Counted from the first letter of the stretch, positions 43,600 through 54,099 are shown. The stretch: 64,000 nt of DNA from Leucobacter chromiiresistens (GCF_900102345.1 NZ_FNKB01000001.1:1488001-1552000), one strand, 5' to 3'. Made by a program: numbers and translations. Notes: generated by a model not told the origin, from the sequence alone.

Positions 43600-46500
43600 G
43601 TGGTCGAAACTCGAGTGTTGGTGGGGCAGGGCTTTGATGCCCTCTCAGCGGGACTGCAACCGTTCATCACCGAACGGATGTCTGAGGTGCTGCCCGACGT
43701 CACTGACTGGACCTCGGTGCTCCGAACGAAAGACGAACTGAACGGGCGGCATTTCGAATCGTATAACCCGGCAGATCTGTTGCTTCAGCTGCGAGTGCTG
43801 ACTGAGCGACTCGGCACACTCGGCTACCCGTTTCAACACTCGATTTCCCGACAAGCTTCCAACTGTGCGAGCGAACTACGTTCGGTTCGGAACCGGTGGG
43901 CCCATGGAGAATCGTTTTCGGCGGCTGAAGCCTATCGAGCACTCGACTCTGCAGAAATCCTGCTCGCGGACCTCGATGCCTCCGAGCAACGAGGGCGACT
44001 GACGCAGTTGAAACTGCAGTCACTTACGGCAATGCAGCCATTCGCCGACATTCAGAAAAGCACATCGGATCAGGAACATCAGGAAGCCGCCGCGGGTATT
44101 CCGACAGCTCCGACCGTGGGATCGCAGCGAGTAGAACACCGAGCGGAGCAGCTCGACGACCGTGAACAAAAGGAATTTCTCCCTCCGATGACGGAGGAAA
44201 CGGCGAAGCTCGAGGCGCTCGCTACAGATGTGCTGAGCTACGCGCTTGCACACAATCGCATCGGCGTCGTCGAGCAGATCGACGTGCACTACCGGGGCCC
44301 TGAGCTTCGCGGGGCGTCGGTGGAAGTTGAATCGCTCAGCCCGGTGGGAATGCTGGGCGACCCTAAGATCCTGCTCGTTGATCTTGACGGCGAGCATCCT
44401 GTCACATTGCGCGACGTCGCCTTTGAGCTTGATCCCGCCAGAATGCTTGCTCTCGACACCGTGCATCGGGGAAGCCTCCGTGTCACGCTTCGGAGCGCAG
44501 ATGGGCGAGTAATTGCCGAATTGCAGCACCCGGTCACCATCCTTGCATCGAATCAGTGGACCGGAGCGCCAGAGCAACTCGGTCTTGAACTCATCGCTGC
44601 ATTTGTGCAGCCCAACGCTGCCGAAATCTCAAAGGTCGCGAGCGAGACGGCAGAGATCCTGGGAGATGAGACTGGGAGTGCAACGCTCGACGGGTACCAG
44701 TCCGCGAACCCGGAGCGCGTCGATGAAATGGTCAAAGCTGCTTACCGCGCCATGCAGAATCGTGACATCCGGTATGCGGAGCCGCCCGCAAGCTGGGGCC
44801 TTGTCGGGCAGAAGGTGCGAACCCCCGAGGAGGTGCTGGCCGGGAGGCTCGGTACCTGCCTCGACACTACCCTTACGCTTGCCGCTGTTCTCGAAGAGCT
44901 CGGCGTGAACAGCACACTCTGGTTCGTTCCGGGGCATGTGTTCTTGGGGTACTGGAGATACGAGTTCTCGCTCGACACTGCTGCAGAGCTCGATGCGTCG
45001 GAGGCCATCAACCATGTCGGCCTCGGCGCCATTCGACTGGTGGAGACGACCTGCATCCCGCTCGGCGAGAGCTTCGAGACGGCGACACGTAAGCCGATGC
45101 TTGATCACTTGCCGCGTGGCGCGTCTCACTTCACCGGTATCACCGACGTATTCCGGTCCAGGGAGAACGGGGTTCTTCCGCTGCCGAGCCGAACGCTCGA
45201 TGAGGCCGGTGAAGTTGTCGTCAGGGAATACCGGGTCGCCGCGGGCGCTGCAGATTTTGACTACGTCCTAGCCGCTTCCCGGCCCAACGAGGCAACACCA
45301 CGCAGCCTTCCACAGCGAATCACGCAATGGAAGAACGCCCTACTCGATCTCAGCCTGCGCAATCGCCTGATCAATTACACGACACGGGCGGGGCACTCTC
45401 TCGCGGTTCCTCAGCCGCAGCTTGCGGTTTTCGAGGATCTGATCAATTCGGGAACTCCGGTGACGCTGGTGCCCGCTGATCGCGTATCGCAGCTTGACCG
45501 GTCCCGAGGCATACAGTCCGGCTTCGCCCTTCCCGAGAGTGCGCGCGCGACACAACTCACCGACCGTAAGCAAGTGTTCATTGACATTGCGGAAGAGAAC
45601 TATGCGGCACGGTTACGAGCCCTGGGGTATAAAGCGCGGACCCTCGTCGAGGAGACCGGCGCGAATAACCTCTATCTAGCGCTAGGTATGCTTCGCTGGA
45701 ACAACGGCGATCGAGATTTGAGATCGCCATTGATTCTCGTTCCCGTGAACCTCAGCACAGCCTCTCGGGGTCAGAGCTATCGCATCACCCTCGACGACAC
45801 GGGAGAGTCGACGCCCAACTATTGCCTGCTCGAGAGGCTCAAAGTGTCGTTCGGTCTTGAGATACCGGGCTTATCAAACCCGACGCGCGACGAATCGGGT
45901 ATTGACCTTGCAGCGGCTCTTGCCGCCACGCGTAAAGCCCTATCTGAGGCGAAGCTGTCGTTCACCGTGGATGATTCTGTCGACCTCGCGATCCTGCAGT
46001 TCGCGAAGTTCCGGCTATGGAAGGACATAGACGAAAGCTGGGACACATTCGCATCAAATTCGCTCGTCGAGCATTTGGTGCACACTCCCACAGAGGTATT
46101 CGTTGACCGGGCGAGGGACGCTGGGAACGTCGACCTCGACGCTGTCGTCTCAGAGTTGCCTGTGCCGGCTGACTCCTCCCAAGCCGAGGCCGTGGTGGAT
46201 GCCGCTGCAGGCCGCACGTTCGTACTCGAAGGACCTCCGGGCACTGGTAAGTCGCAGACAATCACGAACCTGCTCGCACATTCCATTGCGCAAGGCAAGA
46301 AGGTGCTATTCGTGGCAGAGAAGAGGGCTGCGCTTGACGTAGTGAAACAGCGGCTCGACGTAGTGGGGCTCAGTAAACTCAGTCTCGATCTGCACGATAA
46401 GGGCGCGCGTCCCGCTGCCGTCCGCGCCCAGATCGCGGCTGCCATGGATGCCGCAGCCCAGGCGGATGAGGCTTCGCTGCTCGCCGCTCGAGAGGCGAAC

Positions 46501-49500
46501 CGGTCGAGTAGCGCTGCTTTGCGTCGCTATGCAGAGCGATTGCACGAGCCGAACGCTTTCGGGCTCTCCTTCTACGAGGCACGAGAACGGATTCTCGCCG
46601 CGGACGAAAGCACTCCGACATTGCCCGTCCCGCTAGCGTTCGTGAGAGGTGCGACGCCTGAGATCGCTGAGAGCCTCCGATCGGCTCTTCGTGCGTTGCC
46701 GGAGTCCGCGGACCTCGCGCGGCCGGAGCAACAGCATCCGTGGGGCTTCGTACAGCTTTTGCCTGGACAGGGAACGGATCAGCAAATCCATGCTGCCGCT
46801 CGCGAGTTCGATATCGCGCTCGGCAACTTGCTCAACGCAGGCCAAGATCCGAAGGTTCTGCGTATGGTGAAAACGCCAGAACAGGTAGAAGCATGGGCAA
46901 CCTTGCTTTCTGCACCCCGCTACCCTCTCGACGCCGTTGATGCGCTGCGTACTCATCTCGACTCCGGCGAGCTGAGGTTCAACCGTGACGCTCTACTGCA
47001 GCTTTCCGAGCACACGCCGAGTTGGTCGCAGACGGTCGGAGTCGAGTGCCTAGCAAGCGATGTGGGCCGGAGCCACGCTCAGGCTCTCGCCGCTGACGCA
47101 TCCGGATTCTTCGGGCGCAAGCGGCGCCAACGAGCAGTACTCCTGGAGTTCGGCACCGCGCTCCGAATTGACCCCCGAACTTTTCCGGCGAAAGGCGTTT
47201 CGGGTCTCACGCTTGAGATCGTGCGGACTTCGCAGGCTGTTCACGGAATCGTGCAGCGCCTGACGAGTCTGCCGATCCGGCTTGTGCCGCAGGGTTGGAA
47301 TCCGTACATCGCCCCAGGAGCTGCGCCTGTAGTTCAGCATCTCGACTGGCTGACTTGGCTCGTCAAAGCGCTCGCGAAGCCAGGCACATTTCCCGAGCCA
47401 TTGTTGGACAATCTCCGGGCCATATACGCGGGCTCGCCCAACGATCCAGCAGCAGCCGACGCTCTTCGGCGGTACGCCCATGCATGGCGCTCCCTCGAAT
47501 CACTGCTGGGCTCCCAATCCGATCGCCACATTGCGCGGATGTCAGATTGGGCAGGCGAACAAGGCATTGTCGATGCGTGGATTTCGACTCGGGGGCGACG
47601 CCATCTGGACGTCGAGACGCCGCTGTCACTACACCGCTGGAACACTTTCCTGCGCCAGCTCGAGCCATTGCGCGAGGCGGGACTCGTCGAAGCTTACGAG
47701 GCCTTGAAGACTGGCCGCGTTCCTGCAGATCGGGCAACCCTAGCCTTCGACAAGGGTATGGCATCCTCCGTGCTGGTTGAGCGTCAGGACTCCCAAGGTC
47801 TCACAGCGTTCGATGGAGGATCCCACAACCGGACCATCTCGAGGTTCACCACAACTGCATCCGGAATTCGCGCCGAATTGCCCCGTTGGATTCCGCAGCA
47901 GGTCATCCAACAGCGCAGAATAGACCCCGGCTTTGCAGGTGGAGCGATGGGGGAGTTGAAGCGTCAACTCGGTCGCAAGCGAGGCGGCATGAGTGTGCGT
48001 GCGTTGTTTGAGAACTACGAATCGATCATTTTGCAGATTGCGCCGTGCGTGCTGATGAGCCCTGAGTCGGTAGCGCGTTTCTTTCCTGCGAAGGCGGGAA
48101 TGTTCGACATCGTCGTATTCGATGAGGCCTCGCAAATCCGAGTGGCAGACGCGGTCGGTGCCATGGGGCGTGGCAACTCGGTGGTAGTAGTCGGCGATAG
48201 CAAACAGATGCCGCCGACGAGTATTGCAGAGACGCAGATCAACGACGACCTTGCACATGAAGATGAGGGACAGTCTGTCGTCGACGAAGAGTCGATCCTC
48301 ACCGAGTGTGTCCAAGCTCGGGTGCTTCAGCGCTGGCTTTCCTGGCACTACCGAAGCCAAGACGAGACACTTATCTCCTTCAGTAACCACACCTATTACG
48401 ACAGCCGCCTGTCGTCTTTCCCCGCGCCGCTCAGTTCTTCCGGTTCAGCGGATGTCGGTATCTCTCTCATTCGGGTCGAGGGAACATTCAACCGAACAGG
48501 AAAGGGCAAACTGCTCCGTACAAATCTCATAGAAGCGCAAGCGATCATCGATGAAGTCGCCCGCAGATTTGAAAAGAGCGAAGGAGATGCACCTTCTCTC
48601 GGCATTGTGACGTTCAACACTCAGCAGCGCGCATTGATCGAAGCGATGCTGCGAGACCATCCGGATGAGCGTCTCGCAGCAGCGTTGGAGGAGCGTGACG
48701 GACTATTCGTCAAGAACCTCGAGAATGTACAAGGCGATGAACGTGACACCATTCTCTTCTCAGTGGCCTTCAGCGCAAACGATCGGGGCTTCGTGCCGCT
48801 GAACTTTGGCCCGCTGACCAGAGCGGGCGGTGAGCGGCGTCTGAATGTCGCCATCACTCGCGCGCGACGCCAGGTGATCCTCTTCGCCAGTTTTGACCCC
48901 GACGATCTCCGTGTCGAGAATACGGTTTCCGTGGGAGTCAAGCACCTGAAGGCTTACATGGAGCTTGCAGCGCGCGGCGTACAAGCTTCGTCTCTCGGTA
49001 CCGCAGTGCAGCCCTTGGTCGATCGGCATCGCGACGAGATTGCGTCCGAGTTGCGCATGCGAGGGTTTGCGGTGCAGACGGATCTCGGTCTTTCTGATTT
49101 CCGCGTCGATATCAGTGTCGCCACTGCAGAGCATCCGGATCGACCTCTCGTCGCGGTGCTTCTTGACGGAGAGTCGTGGCGCATGCGTCGCACTGTCGCA
49201 GATCGTGACGGTCTTCCCGTGGAAGTACTGGAGAATCTTATGCGGTGGCCCGCGGTTGAGCGAGTGTGGCTTCCCGAATGGCTGCAGGATCGCGAGGGCG
49301 CTCTCACTCGACTGTCTGAAGCTGTTCACCGGGCTGCTGACCAGCGGGCCTTCATGGAAAAGCCGTCGCCGGTCGAGCCGCTGCACGACGTGCAGCCGTC
49401 GAGCAGTATCGATGAACATCAAGTGATCGTCTCAAGTCTCGAAGTGCCTCCCCGTGAGGGTAACGCTCTTGGGGTAGCGGGGGTTCTGCGCTCTGCTGCT

Positions 49501-50115
49501 GTTCCTATCGTGGAAAAAGATGTCTCTTCTGCTCCCGGAATCGTTCATGAGCGGCTTCGTTTCTTTCGCCCATGGTCGCATGGAGTCGGGACCGGGTCGA
49601 CGGACGCGCTCGATGCGCTGCCGCGCGCTCATGCGGTCGAGCAAGTGCGCGGAATGATCCACTCCGTCGTCCAGACGGAAGGGCCGGTGCATCGCCAGCG
49701 GCTGGCGAAGCTTGTGGGAGAAGCTTTCGGCCTTTCGCGCGTGTCTGGTGGCCGGGCCGCGAGTATTCTGGCGTGTTCGCCAGAGGGACTTCCAACGAGC
49801 GAGAACGGCAATTTCATTTGGCCGGAAGGCAGCTCCACTGCCGCTTATACGATCGCGCGGCGAACCGCTGGAGAGGACCGACGGGATATTGAGTCGGTGG
49901 CTCTAGAAGAGATTGCTAACGCAATGGCGATTGTCGCGGAGCTCTCGGGAGGCGTGGATGACGAGGCGATTCAACGTGAAGCGCTCGCGCTGTTTGGTGG
50001 AAAGCGCGTTACTGCCGGTATTGCAATCAGATTGCAGGCTGCACTGCGTTTCGCCGAGGAGACGAGCCGGATTCGGAGAGCTGGATCCCTGTGGCGTATT
50101 GGACTCTCGGCGTAA
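43600..50115 (+). CDS. Giant HEPN-helicase-endonuclease defence-like protein (DUF4011/DUF3320)
   Basis: 2171 residues, GTG start. Order: N-terminal Swt1-like HEPN domain with the RNase signature RNRWAH (Arg97-His102); a transglutaminase-like region (~420-453) with Cys in LGTCLDTTLTLAAVL and His in GHVFLGYW; DUF4011 (QWKNALLDLSLRNRLINY, ~573); superfamily 1 helicase with Walker A EGPPGTGKSQTITNLL (~876) and Walker B FDEASQIRVADAV (~1507); a Vsr-like/MTES_1575 endonuclease domain (~1807-1897, DFRVDISVATAEHP...VAVLLDGESW); and a DUF3320 tail (~2010-2150). It resembles the single-gene HEPN-helicase-nuclease defence proteins (Hhe-type, from memory). A coiled-coil partner gene follows. Confidence 0.88.
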   Translation: MVETRVLVGQGFDALSAGLQPFITERMSEVLPDVTDWTSVLRTKDELNGRHFESYNPADLLLQLRVLTERLGTLGYPFQHSISRQASNCASELRSVRNRWAHGESFSAAEAYRALDSAEILLADLDASEQRGRLTQLKLQSLTAMQPFADIQKSTSDQEHQEAAAGIPTAPTVGSQRVEHRAEQLDDREQKEFLPPMTEETAKLEALATDVLSYALAHNRIGVVEQIDVHYRGPELRGASVEVESLSPVGMLGDPKILLVDLDGEHPVTLRDVAFELDPARMLALDTVHRGSLRVTLRSADGRVIAELQHPVTILASNQWTGAPEQLGLELIAAFVQPNAAEISKVASETAEILGDETGSATLDGYQSANPERVDEMVKAAYRAMQNRDIRYAEPPASWGLVGQKVRTPEEVLAGRLGTCLDTTLTLAAVLEELGVNSTLWFVPGHVFLGYWRYEFSLDTAAELDASEAINHVGLGAIRLVETTCIPLGESFETATRKPMLDHLPRGASHFTGITDVFRSRENGVLPLPSRTLDEAGEVVVREYRVAAGAADFDYVLAASRPNEATPRSLPQRITQWKNALLDLSLRNRLINYTTRAGHSLAVPQPQLAVFEDLINSGTPVTLVPADRVSQLDRSRGIQSGFALPESARATQLTDRKQVFIDIAEENYAARLRALGYKARTLVEETGANNLYLALGMLRWNNGDRDLRSPLILVPVNLSTASRGQSYRITLDDTGESTPNYCLLERLKVSFGLEIPGLSNPTRDESGIDLAAALAATRKALSEAKLSFTVDDSVDLAILQFAKFRLWKDIDESWDTFASNSLVEHLVHTPTEVFVDRARDAGNVDLDAVVSELPVPADSSQAEAVVDAAAGRTFVLEGPPGTGKSQTITNLLAHSIAQGKKVLFVAEKRAALDVVKQRLDVVGLSKLSLDLHDKGARPAAVRAQIAAAMDAAAQADEASLLAAREANRSSSAALRRYAERLHEPNAFGLSFYEARERILAADESTPTLPVPLAFVRGATPEIAESLRSALRALPESADLARPEQQHPWGFVQLLPGQGTDQQIHAAAREFDIALGNLLNAGQDPKVLRMVKTPEQVEAWATLLSAPRYPLDAVDALRTHLDSGELRFNRDALLQLSEHTPSWSQTVGVECLASDVGRSHAQALAADASGFFGRKRRQRAVLLEFGTALRIDPRTFPAKGVSGLTLEIVRTSQAVHGIVQRLTSLPIRLVPQGWNPYIAPGAAPVVQHLDWLTWLVKALAKPGTFPEPLLDNLRAIYAGSPNDPAAADALRRYAHAWRSLESLLGSQSDRHIARMSDWAGEQGIVDAWISTRGRRHLDVETPLSLHRWNTFLRQLEPLREAGLVEAYEALKTGRVPADRATLAFDKGMASSVLVERQDSQGLTAFDGGSHNRTISRFTTTASGIRAELPRWIPQQVIQQRRIDPGFAGGAMGELKRQLGRKRGGMSVRALFENYESIILQIAPCVLMSPESVARFFPAKAGMFDIVVFDEASQIRVADAVGAMGRGNSVVVVGDSKQMPPTSIAETQINDDLAHEDEGQSVVDEESILTECVQARVLQRWLSWHYRSQDETLISFSNHTYYDSRLSSFPAPLSSSGSADVGISLIRVEGTFNRTGKGKLLRTNLIEAQAIIDEVARRFEKSEGDAPSLGIVTFNTQQRALIEAMLRDHPDERLAAALEERDGLFVKNLENVQGDERDTILFSVAFSANDRGFVPLNFGPLTRAGGERRLNVAITRARRQVILFASFDPDDLRVENTVSVGVKHLKAYMELAARGVQASSLGTAVQPLVDRHRDEIASELRMRGFAVQTDLGLSDFRVDISVATAEHPDRPLVAVLLDGESWRMRRTVADRDGLPVEVLENLMRWPAVERVWLPEWLQDREGALTRLSEAVHRAADQRAFMEKPSPVEPLHDVQPSSSIDEHQVIVSSLEVPPREGNALGVAGVLRSAAVPIVEKDVSSAPGIVHERLRFFRPWSHGVGTGSTDALDALPRAHAVEQVRGMIHSVVQTEGPVHRQRLAKLVGEAFGLSRVSGGRAASILACSPEGLPTSENGNFIWPEGSSTAAYTIARRTAGEDRRDIESVALEEIANAMAIVAELSGGVDDEAIQREALALFGGKRVTAGIAIRLQAALRFAEETSRIRRAGSLWRIGLSA

Positions 50116-50182
50116 GTTCAGTTGTCGAGCGAGTATCGCGTAGCTTCATTGCGAAGGACCTTGAACGGAAAAGGAGCCTACG

Positions 50183-52114
50183 GTGGCCGTTGGATATCGA
50201 GCAATTCTTCGACTCAACGATCAGGACGATGCTGTCAGCACCGTCGAAGATCAACTTCGCCTGTGGCTGCGAGATAAGAGTCGAGGCCGAGGCGCCGATC
50301 TCGAGGTAGTCGACTGGCAGGGCCCGGGTACGCATCGGCTCGGGCGACGATCCGAGCTTCACGTCATCCATGATGACCATGCGCAGGATTCCAGTCGGCG
50401 GCGGCTCTACCGCCTTATTGAAACCAACCCTCACGGGCGATGGATCGTCTCCCTCTATGCCGCGTCCTTGCCGACGGCCAGATCCGATCGGCAGACGATC
50501 GTTATCGAAACTGACCTCGCAGACGCGGATCATGACACTTCGCTGCGCAAGGTGGCGCCGCCAAAAGTTGTGCGAAACCTGTTAAGCGCCGTAGACGTGC
50601 ACGATGGCCTGACTCCTCTCACAGGGCAACCGATAGTCATTCGTCCGGGCGACGTTGAACGAGTGTTCGCCGCAATCGCCGATGCCGATCGAACCGCGTC
50701 GGTAATCGTGGCTGGAAGCATCGACCGCGCGCATGACGAAGCCTGGAAGGGAGCGATCGCCAGTCTTACCGCACAGAGCATTGGAATTGCAGCCACGTTC
50801 GTCGTCTACGCCGACGCAATGGTAGAACTCAATGACTTGCTTCCCGACGGACATCAGATCGAACGAGGGCGAGTCAGGACATTTCTGCCGAACGTTCAAC
50901 TCAACGATCCATCCGACTCTGTGCGCCATAAGTGGCTGGGTCCCGCAACTTTCGCGCGATCGCTGCGAGGTCAGAAGGTTGGGCGCCCTCTTCAGATCCG
51001 CCATGCAGAAGCCACGCGTCGTCGCATCGTTGAGATGGAGCTTCCGAGCGATGTACGGCGCATGATCGATCTTCTGCGCCGGGCTGAAGTCGGAATGGTG
51101 CGCAACGAGCGCGTAGCCACCATCGTCGCCGCCTCACTGCGAAAAGAGGCGCTCTCGCCGACCACACGAGTTGAACATGCGGATGAGCCTCAGCCGCAGA
51201 GCGGATTGCCGCCACTCGATGTCCCTCAAGAAACTACAACTCAGGTGGCCGGCACTTCACTGGCGGTTTCAGGATGGCAGCGAGCGGCAAATGCTGTGAG
51301 ACGATGGCTTGGCCTTGAGAGCCCAGCGCCAAACCACATTGACGAACTCGACACATTCATCGAGTCGAAGGTCGCAGAAGTTCGAGTCGCTGAAGAACAA
51401 CTGCAAGAGGCTGCCGAGGTCGAGGAAGACCTCAAGGTGGAGGCTGCTCGTTTGCGGCGTCGACTTGATGATCTGGAACTAGATCTCATCCAAGCCGAGA
51501 TTGAAGGGGCTGATTCGCACCGCGAAATTCAGGTTTTGCGGCAGCGCCTCGCTCGCACGGGCCATGCAGAAAGTGCGTATGTTGAACCGGAGGAGGAGGT
51601 ATGGAAGGCGCCCGGTTCAATCGAAGAACTCGTTGCGCGCATCACCCCTGGCGAGAAGCAACACGTCGCCCTCGAACGAGTGGAGTTCACGGGTAATCCG
51701 GATATCGCCCTTGAGATCGACCGACGATACGTGAGTGGTCTGTACTCGACCTCCGTGTGGGAGTTTGTACGGGTCTTGTATGACTACGCCGAAGCGCGAG
51801 CAACGGGAGAGTTCAGTGGATCAGTGCACATGTATCTTGGCGATGACCGCGTGGAGGGGACCAAATGCTCTCCGAAGAAGCATGCGGGTACCGAAAGTGA
51901 AACCGTACTAAACAACACCAAATGGAGGAGTGAGCGTTTGCTTCCTGTTCCGCAAGAGGTGGATCCTTCCGGCAAGATACTGATGGCGGCTCACTTCAAG
52001 CCTGCACATCGCGACACCTTCGCGCCTCGGGTTCACTACTACGATGATGTGTCCGGCACGGGGAAAATCTATGTCGGGTACATCGGCAAGCACTTGACGA
52101 ATACCAAGAGCTGA
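50183..52114 (+). CDS. Coiled-coil partner protein of the HEPN-helicase gene, function unknown
   Basis: 643 residues, GTG 50183 with AAAAGGAG upstream, 67 bases after the helicase. Residues 1-320 look like a compact globular region with no family I can name (YRAILRLNDQDDAVSTVEDQLRLWL; IVAGSIDRAHDEAWKGAIASL). A long coiled coil spans about 393-463 (EEQLQEAAEVEEDLKVEAARLRRRLDDLEL). The C-terminal ~150 residues (HVALERVEFTGNPDIALEID; RYVSGLYSTSVWEFVRVLYD; KIYVGYIGKHLTNTKS) form a domain seen in other proteins next to large helicases, role unknown. Co-transcription suggests a sensor or adaptor for the helicase-nuclease. Confidence 0.75.
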   Translation: MAVGYRAILRLNDQDDAVSTVEDQLRLWLRDKSRGRGADLEVVDWQGPGTHRLGRRSELHVIHDDHAQDSSRRRLYRLIETNPHGRWIVSLYAASLPTARSDRQTIVIETDLADADHDTSLRKVAPPKVVRNLLSAVDVHDGLTPLTGQPIVIRPGDVERVFAAIADADRTASVIVAGSIDRAHDEAWKGAIASLTAQSIGIAATFVVYADAMVELNDLLPDGHQIERGRVRTFLPNVQLNDPSDSVRHKWLGPATFARSLRGQKVGRPLQIRHAEATRRRIVEMELPSDVRRMIDLLRRAEVGMVRNERVATIVAASLRKEALSPTTRVEHADEPQPQSGLPPLDVPQETTTQVAGTSLAVSGWQRAANAVRRWLGLESPAPNHIDELDTFIESKVAEVRVAEEQLQEAAEVEEDLKVEAARLRRRLDDLELDLIQAEIEGADSHREIQVLRQRLARTGHAESAYVEPEEEVWKAPGSIEELVARITPGEKQHVALERVEFTGNPDIALEIDRRYVSGLYSTSVWEFVRVLYDYAEARATGEFSGSVHMYLGDDRVEGTKCSPKKHAGTESETVLNNTKWRSERLLPVPQEVDPSGKILMAAHFKPAHRDTFAPRVHYYDDVSGTGKIYVGYIGKHLTNTKS

Positions 52115-52282
52115 CGCCGTGCTCGCAGAGAGATTCCTGCAGGGTGTAGGCGGATTCCTGGAAGGAAAGGAACCAGTCCCGTCTTCCTGACCGTCTGTCC
52201 GAACTCTTTCAACTTCGAATAGACCGGGGTAGCGGCGCTAAGGAGGCGCCGGTTGAACTCGTGCAGCTGAGATCTTCACCCA

Positions 52283-53125
52283 TCACCGCAACTCCCGCCG
52301 CCGAAACACCCCCACGGCCACCGCAACCAGCATGACGCTGGCCCCAACCCCGGTCCCGACAGGCCACCACAGCGCAGCACCCTCCGGGGGAGTGCCCGAC
52401 GCGACCGCCACCGCCGCCGGGAGCAGGCCCGCGGGTGTGAACTCGGCGAGGCGAGGGGCCGCGCCGGCGACGGCGAGCAGGAAGAACGCGCCGACGCCGA
52501 CAGCCGCAGCCGCGGCCATCGCGTCGAACGCGGCCGAGGCGAGCAGCGACACCGCGATCAGCAGCGTGGCGAGCACCACCCACAGCGCCGTCGCCACGAG
52601 CAGCGGCCCGAGACTGCCGCCGGCCTCACCGGCGGCAGCAGCAGCGCCGGCAGAACCGCTGCCAGCGCCACCAAAGCCACCAACATCATCCGCGAACACT
52701 ACCCCGGTCACGCCCCAAGACACCAGCGCCCCGACAAACGCCGCAACGGCAACGAACCCCACAAGAACCACAGCATGGCTCACCACGTACGCCGCGCGCG
52801 ACGCGGGCTTCACGAGCAGCAGCGACGCGACGCCCGAGCGCACCTCGCCGTTGATTGCGCCGGCGGCCATGATCACCACCACGAACACGACGAGCTGCGA
52901 CAGGTCTGAGACCCACTGCGCGGCGGCGTCCGCAGCGGTAGGGTCGGGCAGCGCGAGCGCCCCGGCCTCGCCGCCGAGCGCTCCCGCGAGCAGCTCGTTC
53001 GTGTACCGCGTGATCACCGGACCGCTCGCGGCGAAGAAGACGAGCACGATGGGCAGCACCCAGATGCGCCAGGTGCGCACGATCTCTCGGGTGCGCAGGC
53101 GCAGCAGCGGCAGCAGCGCGTTCAT
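52283..53125 (-). CDS. ABC transporter permease (ABC-2 type)
   Basis: 280 residues, six hydrophobic segments. It starts with a cytosolic basic helix (LRLRTREIVRTWRIW) before the first membrane span, and contains GEVRSGVASLLLVKPASRAAYV, the coupling-helix-like loop common in YxlG/NatB-type permeases. A Gly/Ala-rich loop lies at about 150-170. Its ATG overlaps the ATPase gene's stop (4 bases). Together with the ATPase and PLDc-N protein it forms an operon like Bacillus yxlE-yxlF-yxlG. Substrate unknown. Confidence 0.87.
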   Translation of the reverse strand: MNALLPLLRLRTREIVRTWRIWVLPIVLVFFAASGPVITRYTNELLAGALGGEAGALALPDPTAADAAAQWVSDLSQLVVFVVVIMAAGAINGEVRSGVASLLLVKPASRAAYVVSHAVVLVGFVAVAAFVGALVSWGVTGVVFADDVGGFGGAGSGSAGAAAAAGEAGGSLGPLLVATALWVVLATLLIAVSLLASAAFDAMAAAAAVGVGAFFLLAVAGAAPRLAEFTPAGLLPAAVAVASGTPPEGAALWWPVGTGVGASVMLVAVAVGVFRRRELR

Positions 53126-54099
53126 CGGGCGCCCTCCACGAGGTCGACGAACACGTCTTCGAGGCTCGCCTCGCGCGGTTCGAGGCGGTAGAGGCGAGCG
53201 CCGAGCGAGCCGACCAGGGCGGCGACGCGGGCGGCGCCGTCCTCCACGTCGTCGACGGTGACCACGAGTGCGCGCGATCCGGGGGCCTCCTCGGCCACGT
53301 CGAGCGCGAAGCCCGATCCGGCGCCCACTTCAGGCGGAGCGAGCAGCGCCTCCTGAAGCCGCTCGGTCTGGTCGGTCTCGACGATGAGCCGGCCGCGCGA
53401 TCCACCGAACCGCGCGCGCACCTCGCGCAGCGGGCCCTCGGCGGCGACGCGGCCGTCGCTGAGAATCGCGACGTCGTCGCACACCCGCTCGACATCGGGC
53501 AGCAGGTGCGTGGAGAAGAACACGGTGGTCTGTCCCTTGAGTTCGGTGAGCAGTTCGAGCACCGCGCGCCGCCCCATCGGGTCGAGCGCGGAGGTCGGCT
53601 CGTCGAGCACGAGCAGCTGCGGGCTGTTGATGAGGGCCTGAGCGAGCCCGAGTCGCTGGCGCATGCCGCGGGAGTATCCGCCGACGCGGGCGCGGGTGTC
53701 GGCCAGGCCGGTGAGGTCGAGCAGCTCGGGCACGCGGCGCCGGGTCGTGCTCTTCGGCAGCTGGAACAGCGTCGCGGCCTGCTCGAGCACCTCGCGCCCG
53801 GTCATCCATGACGCAAACCCGGGCACGTCGGGGCAGTAGCCGATGAGCGGGCGCACCTCGGCGCTGCCGGGCGCGTGGCCGAGCAGGCGGGCGGTGCCGC
53901 TGCTGGCGCGGGCCAGGGCGAGCAGGATCCGGATCGCCGTCGTCTTCCCAGCCCCATTGGCGCCGAGAAAGCCGAACACCGACCCCCGCTCGACGTGCAG
54001 GTTCACCCCGTCGAGGGCGAGCCGCCCGCCGTACCGCTTCGTGAGCGCGCGCGTCTCGAGCGCGGGGGCACCGGCGGCGGCACTCGCGGCGCACGTCAT
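53122..54099 (-). CDS. ABC transporter ATP-binding protein
   Basis: 325 residues from ATG 54099, chosen for its overlap with the previous gene's stop. Walker A FLGANGAGKTTAIRIL, Q-loop region IGYCPDVPGF, signature GYSRGMRQRLGLAQAL, Walker B LLVLDEPTSALDP, and switch His in STHLLP. The C-terminal ~100 residues are the extra domain typical of drug/antibiotic exporters of the DrrA/NatA class. It energises the ABC-2 permease encoded just downstream. Confidence 0.95.
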   Translation of the reverse strand: MTCAASAAAGAPALETRALTKRYGGRLALDGVNLHVERGSVFGFLGANGAGKTTAIRILLALARASSGTARLLGHAPGSAEVRPLIGYCPDVPGFASWMTGREVLEQAATLFQLPKSTTRRRVPELLDLTGLADTRARVGGYSRGMRQRLGLAQALINSPQLLVLDEPTSALDPMGRRAVLELLTELKGQTTVFFSTHLLPDVERVCDDVAILSDGRVAAEGPLREVRARFGGSRGRLIVETDQTERLQEALLAPPEVGAGSGFALDVAEEAPGSRALVVTVDDVEDGAARVAALVGSLGARLYRLEPREASLEDVFVDLVEGAR

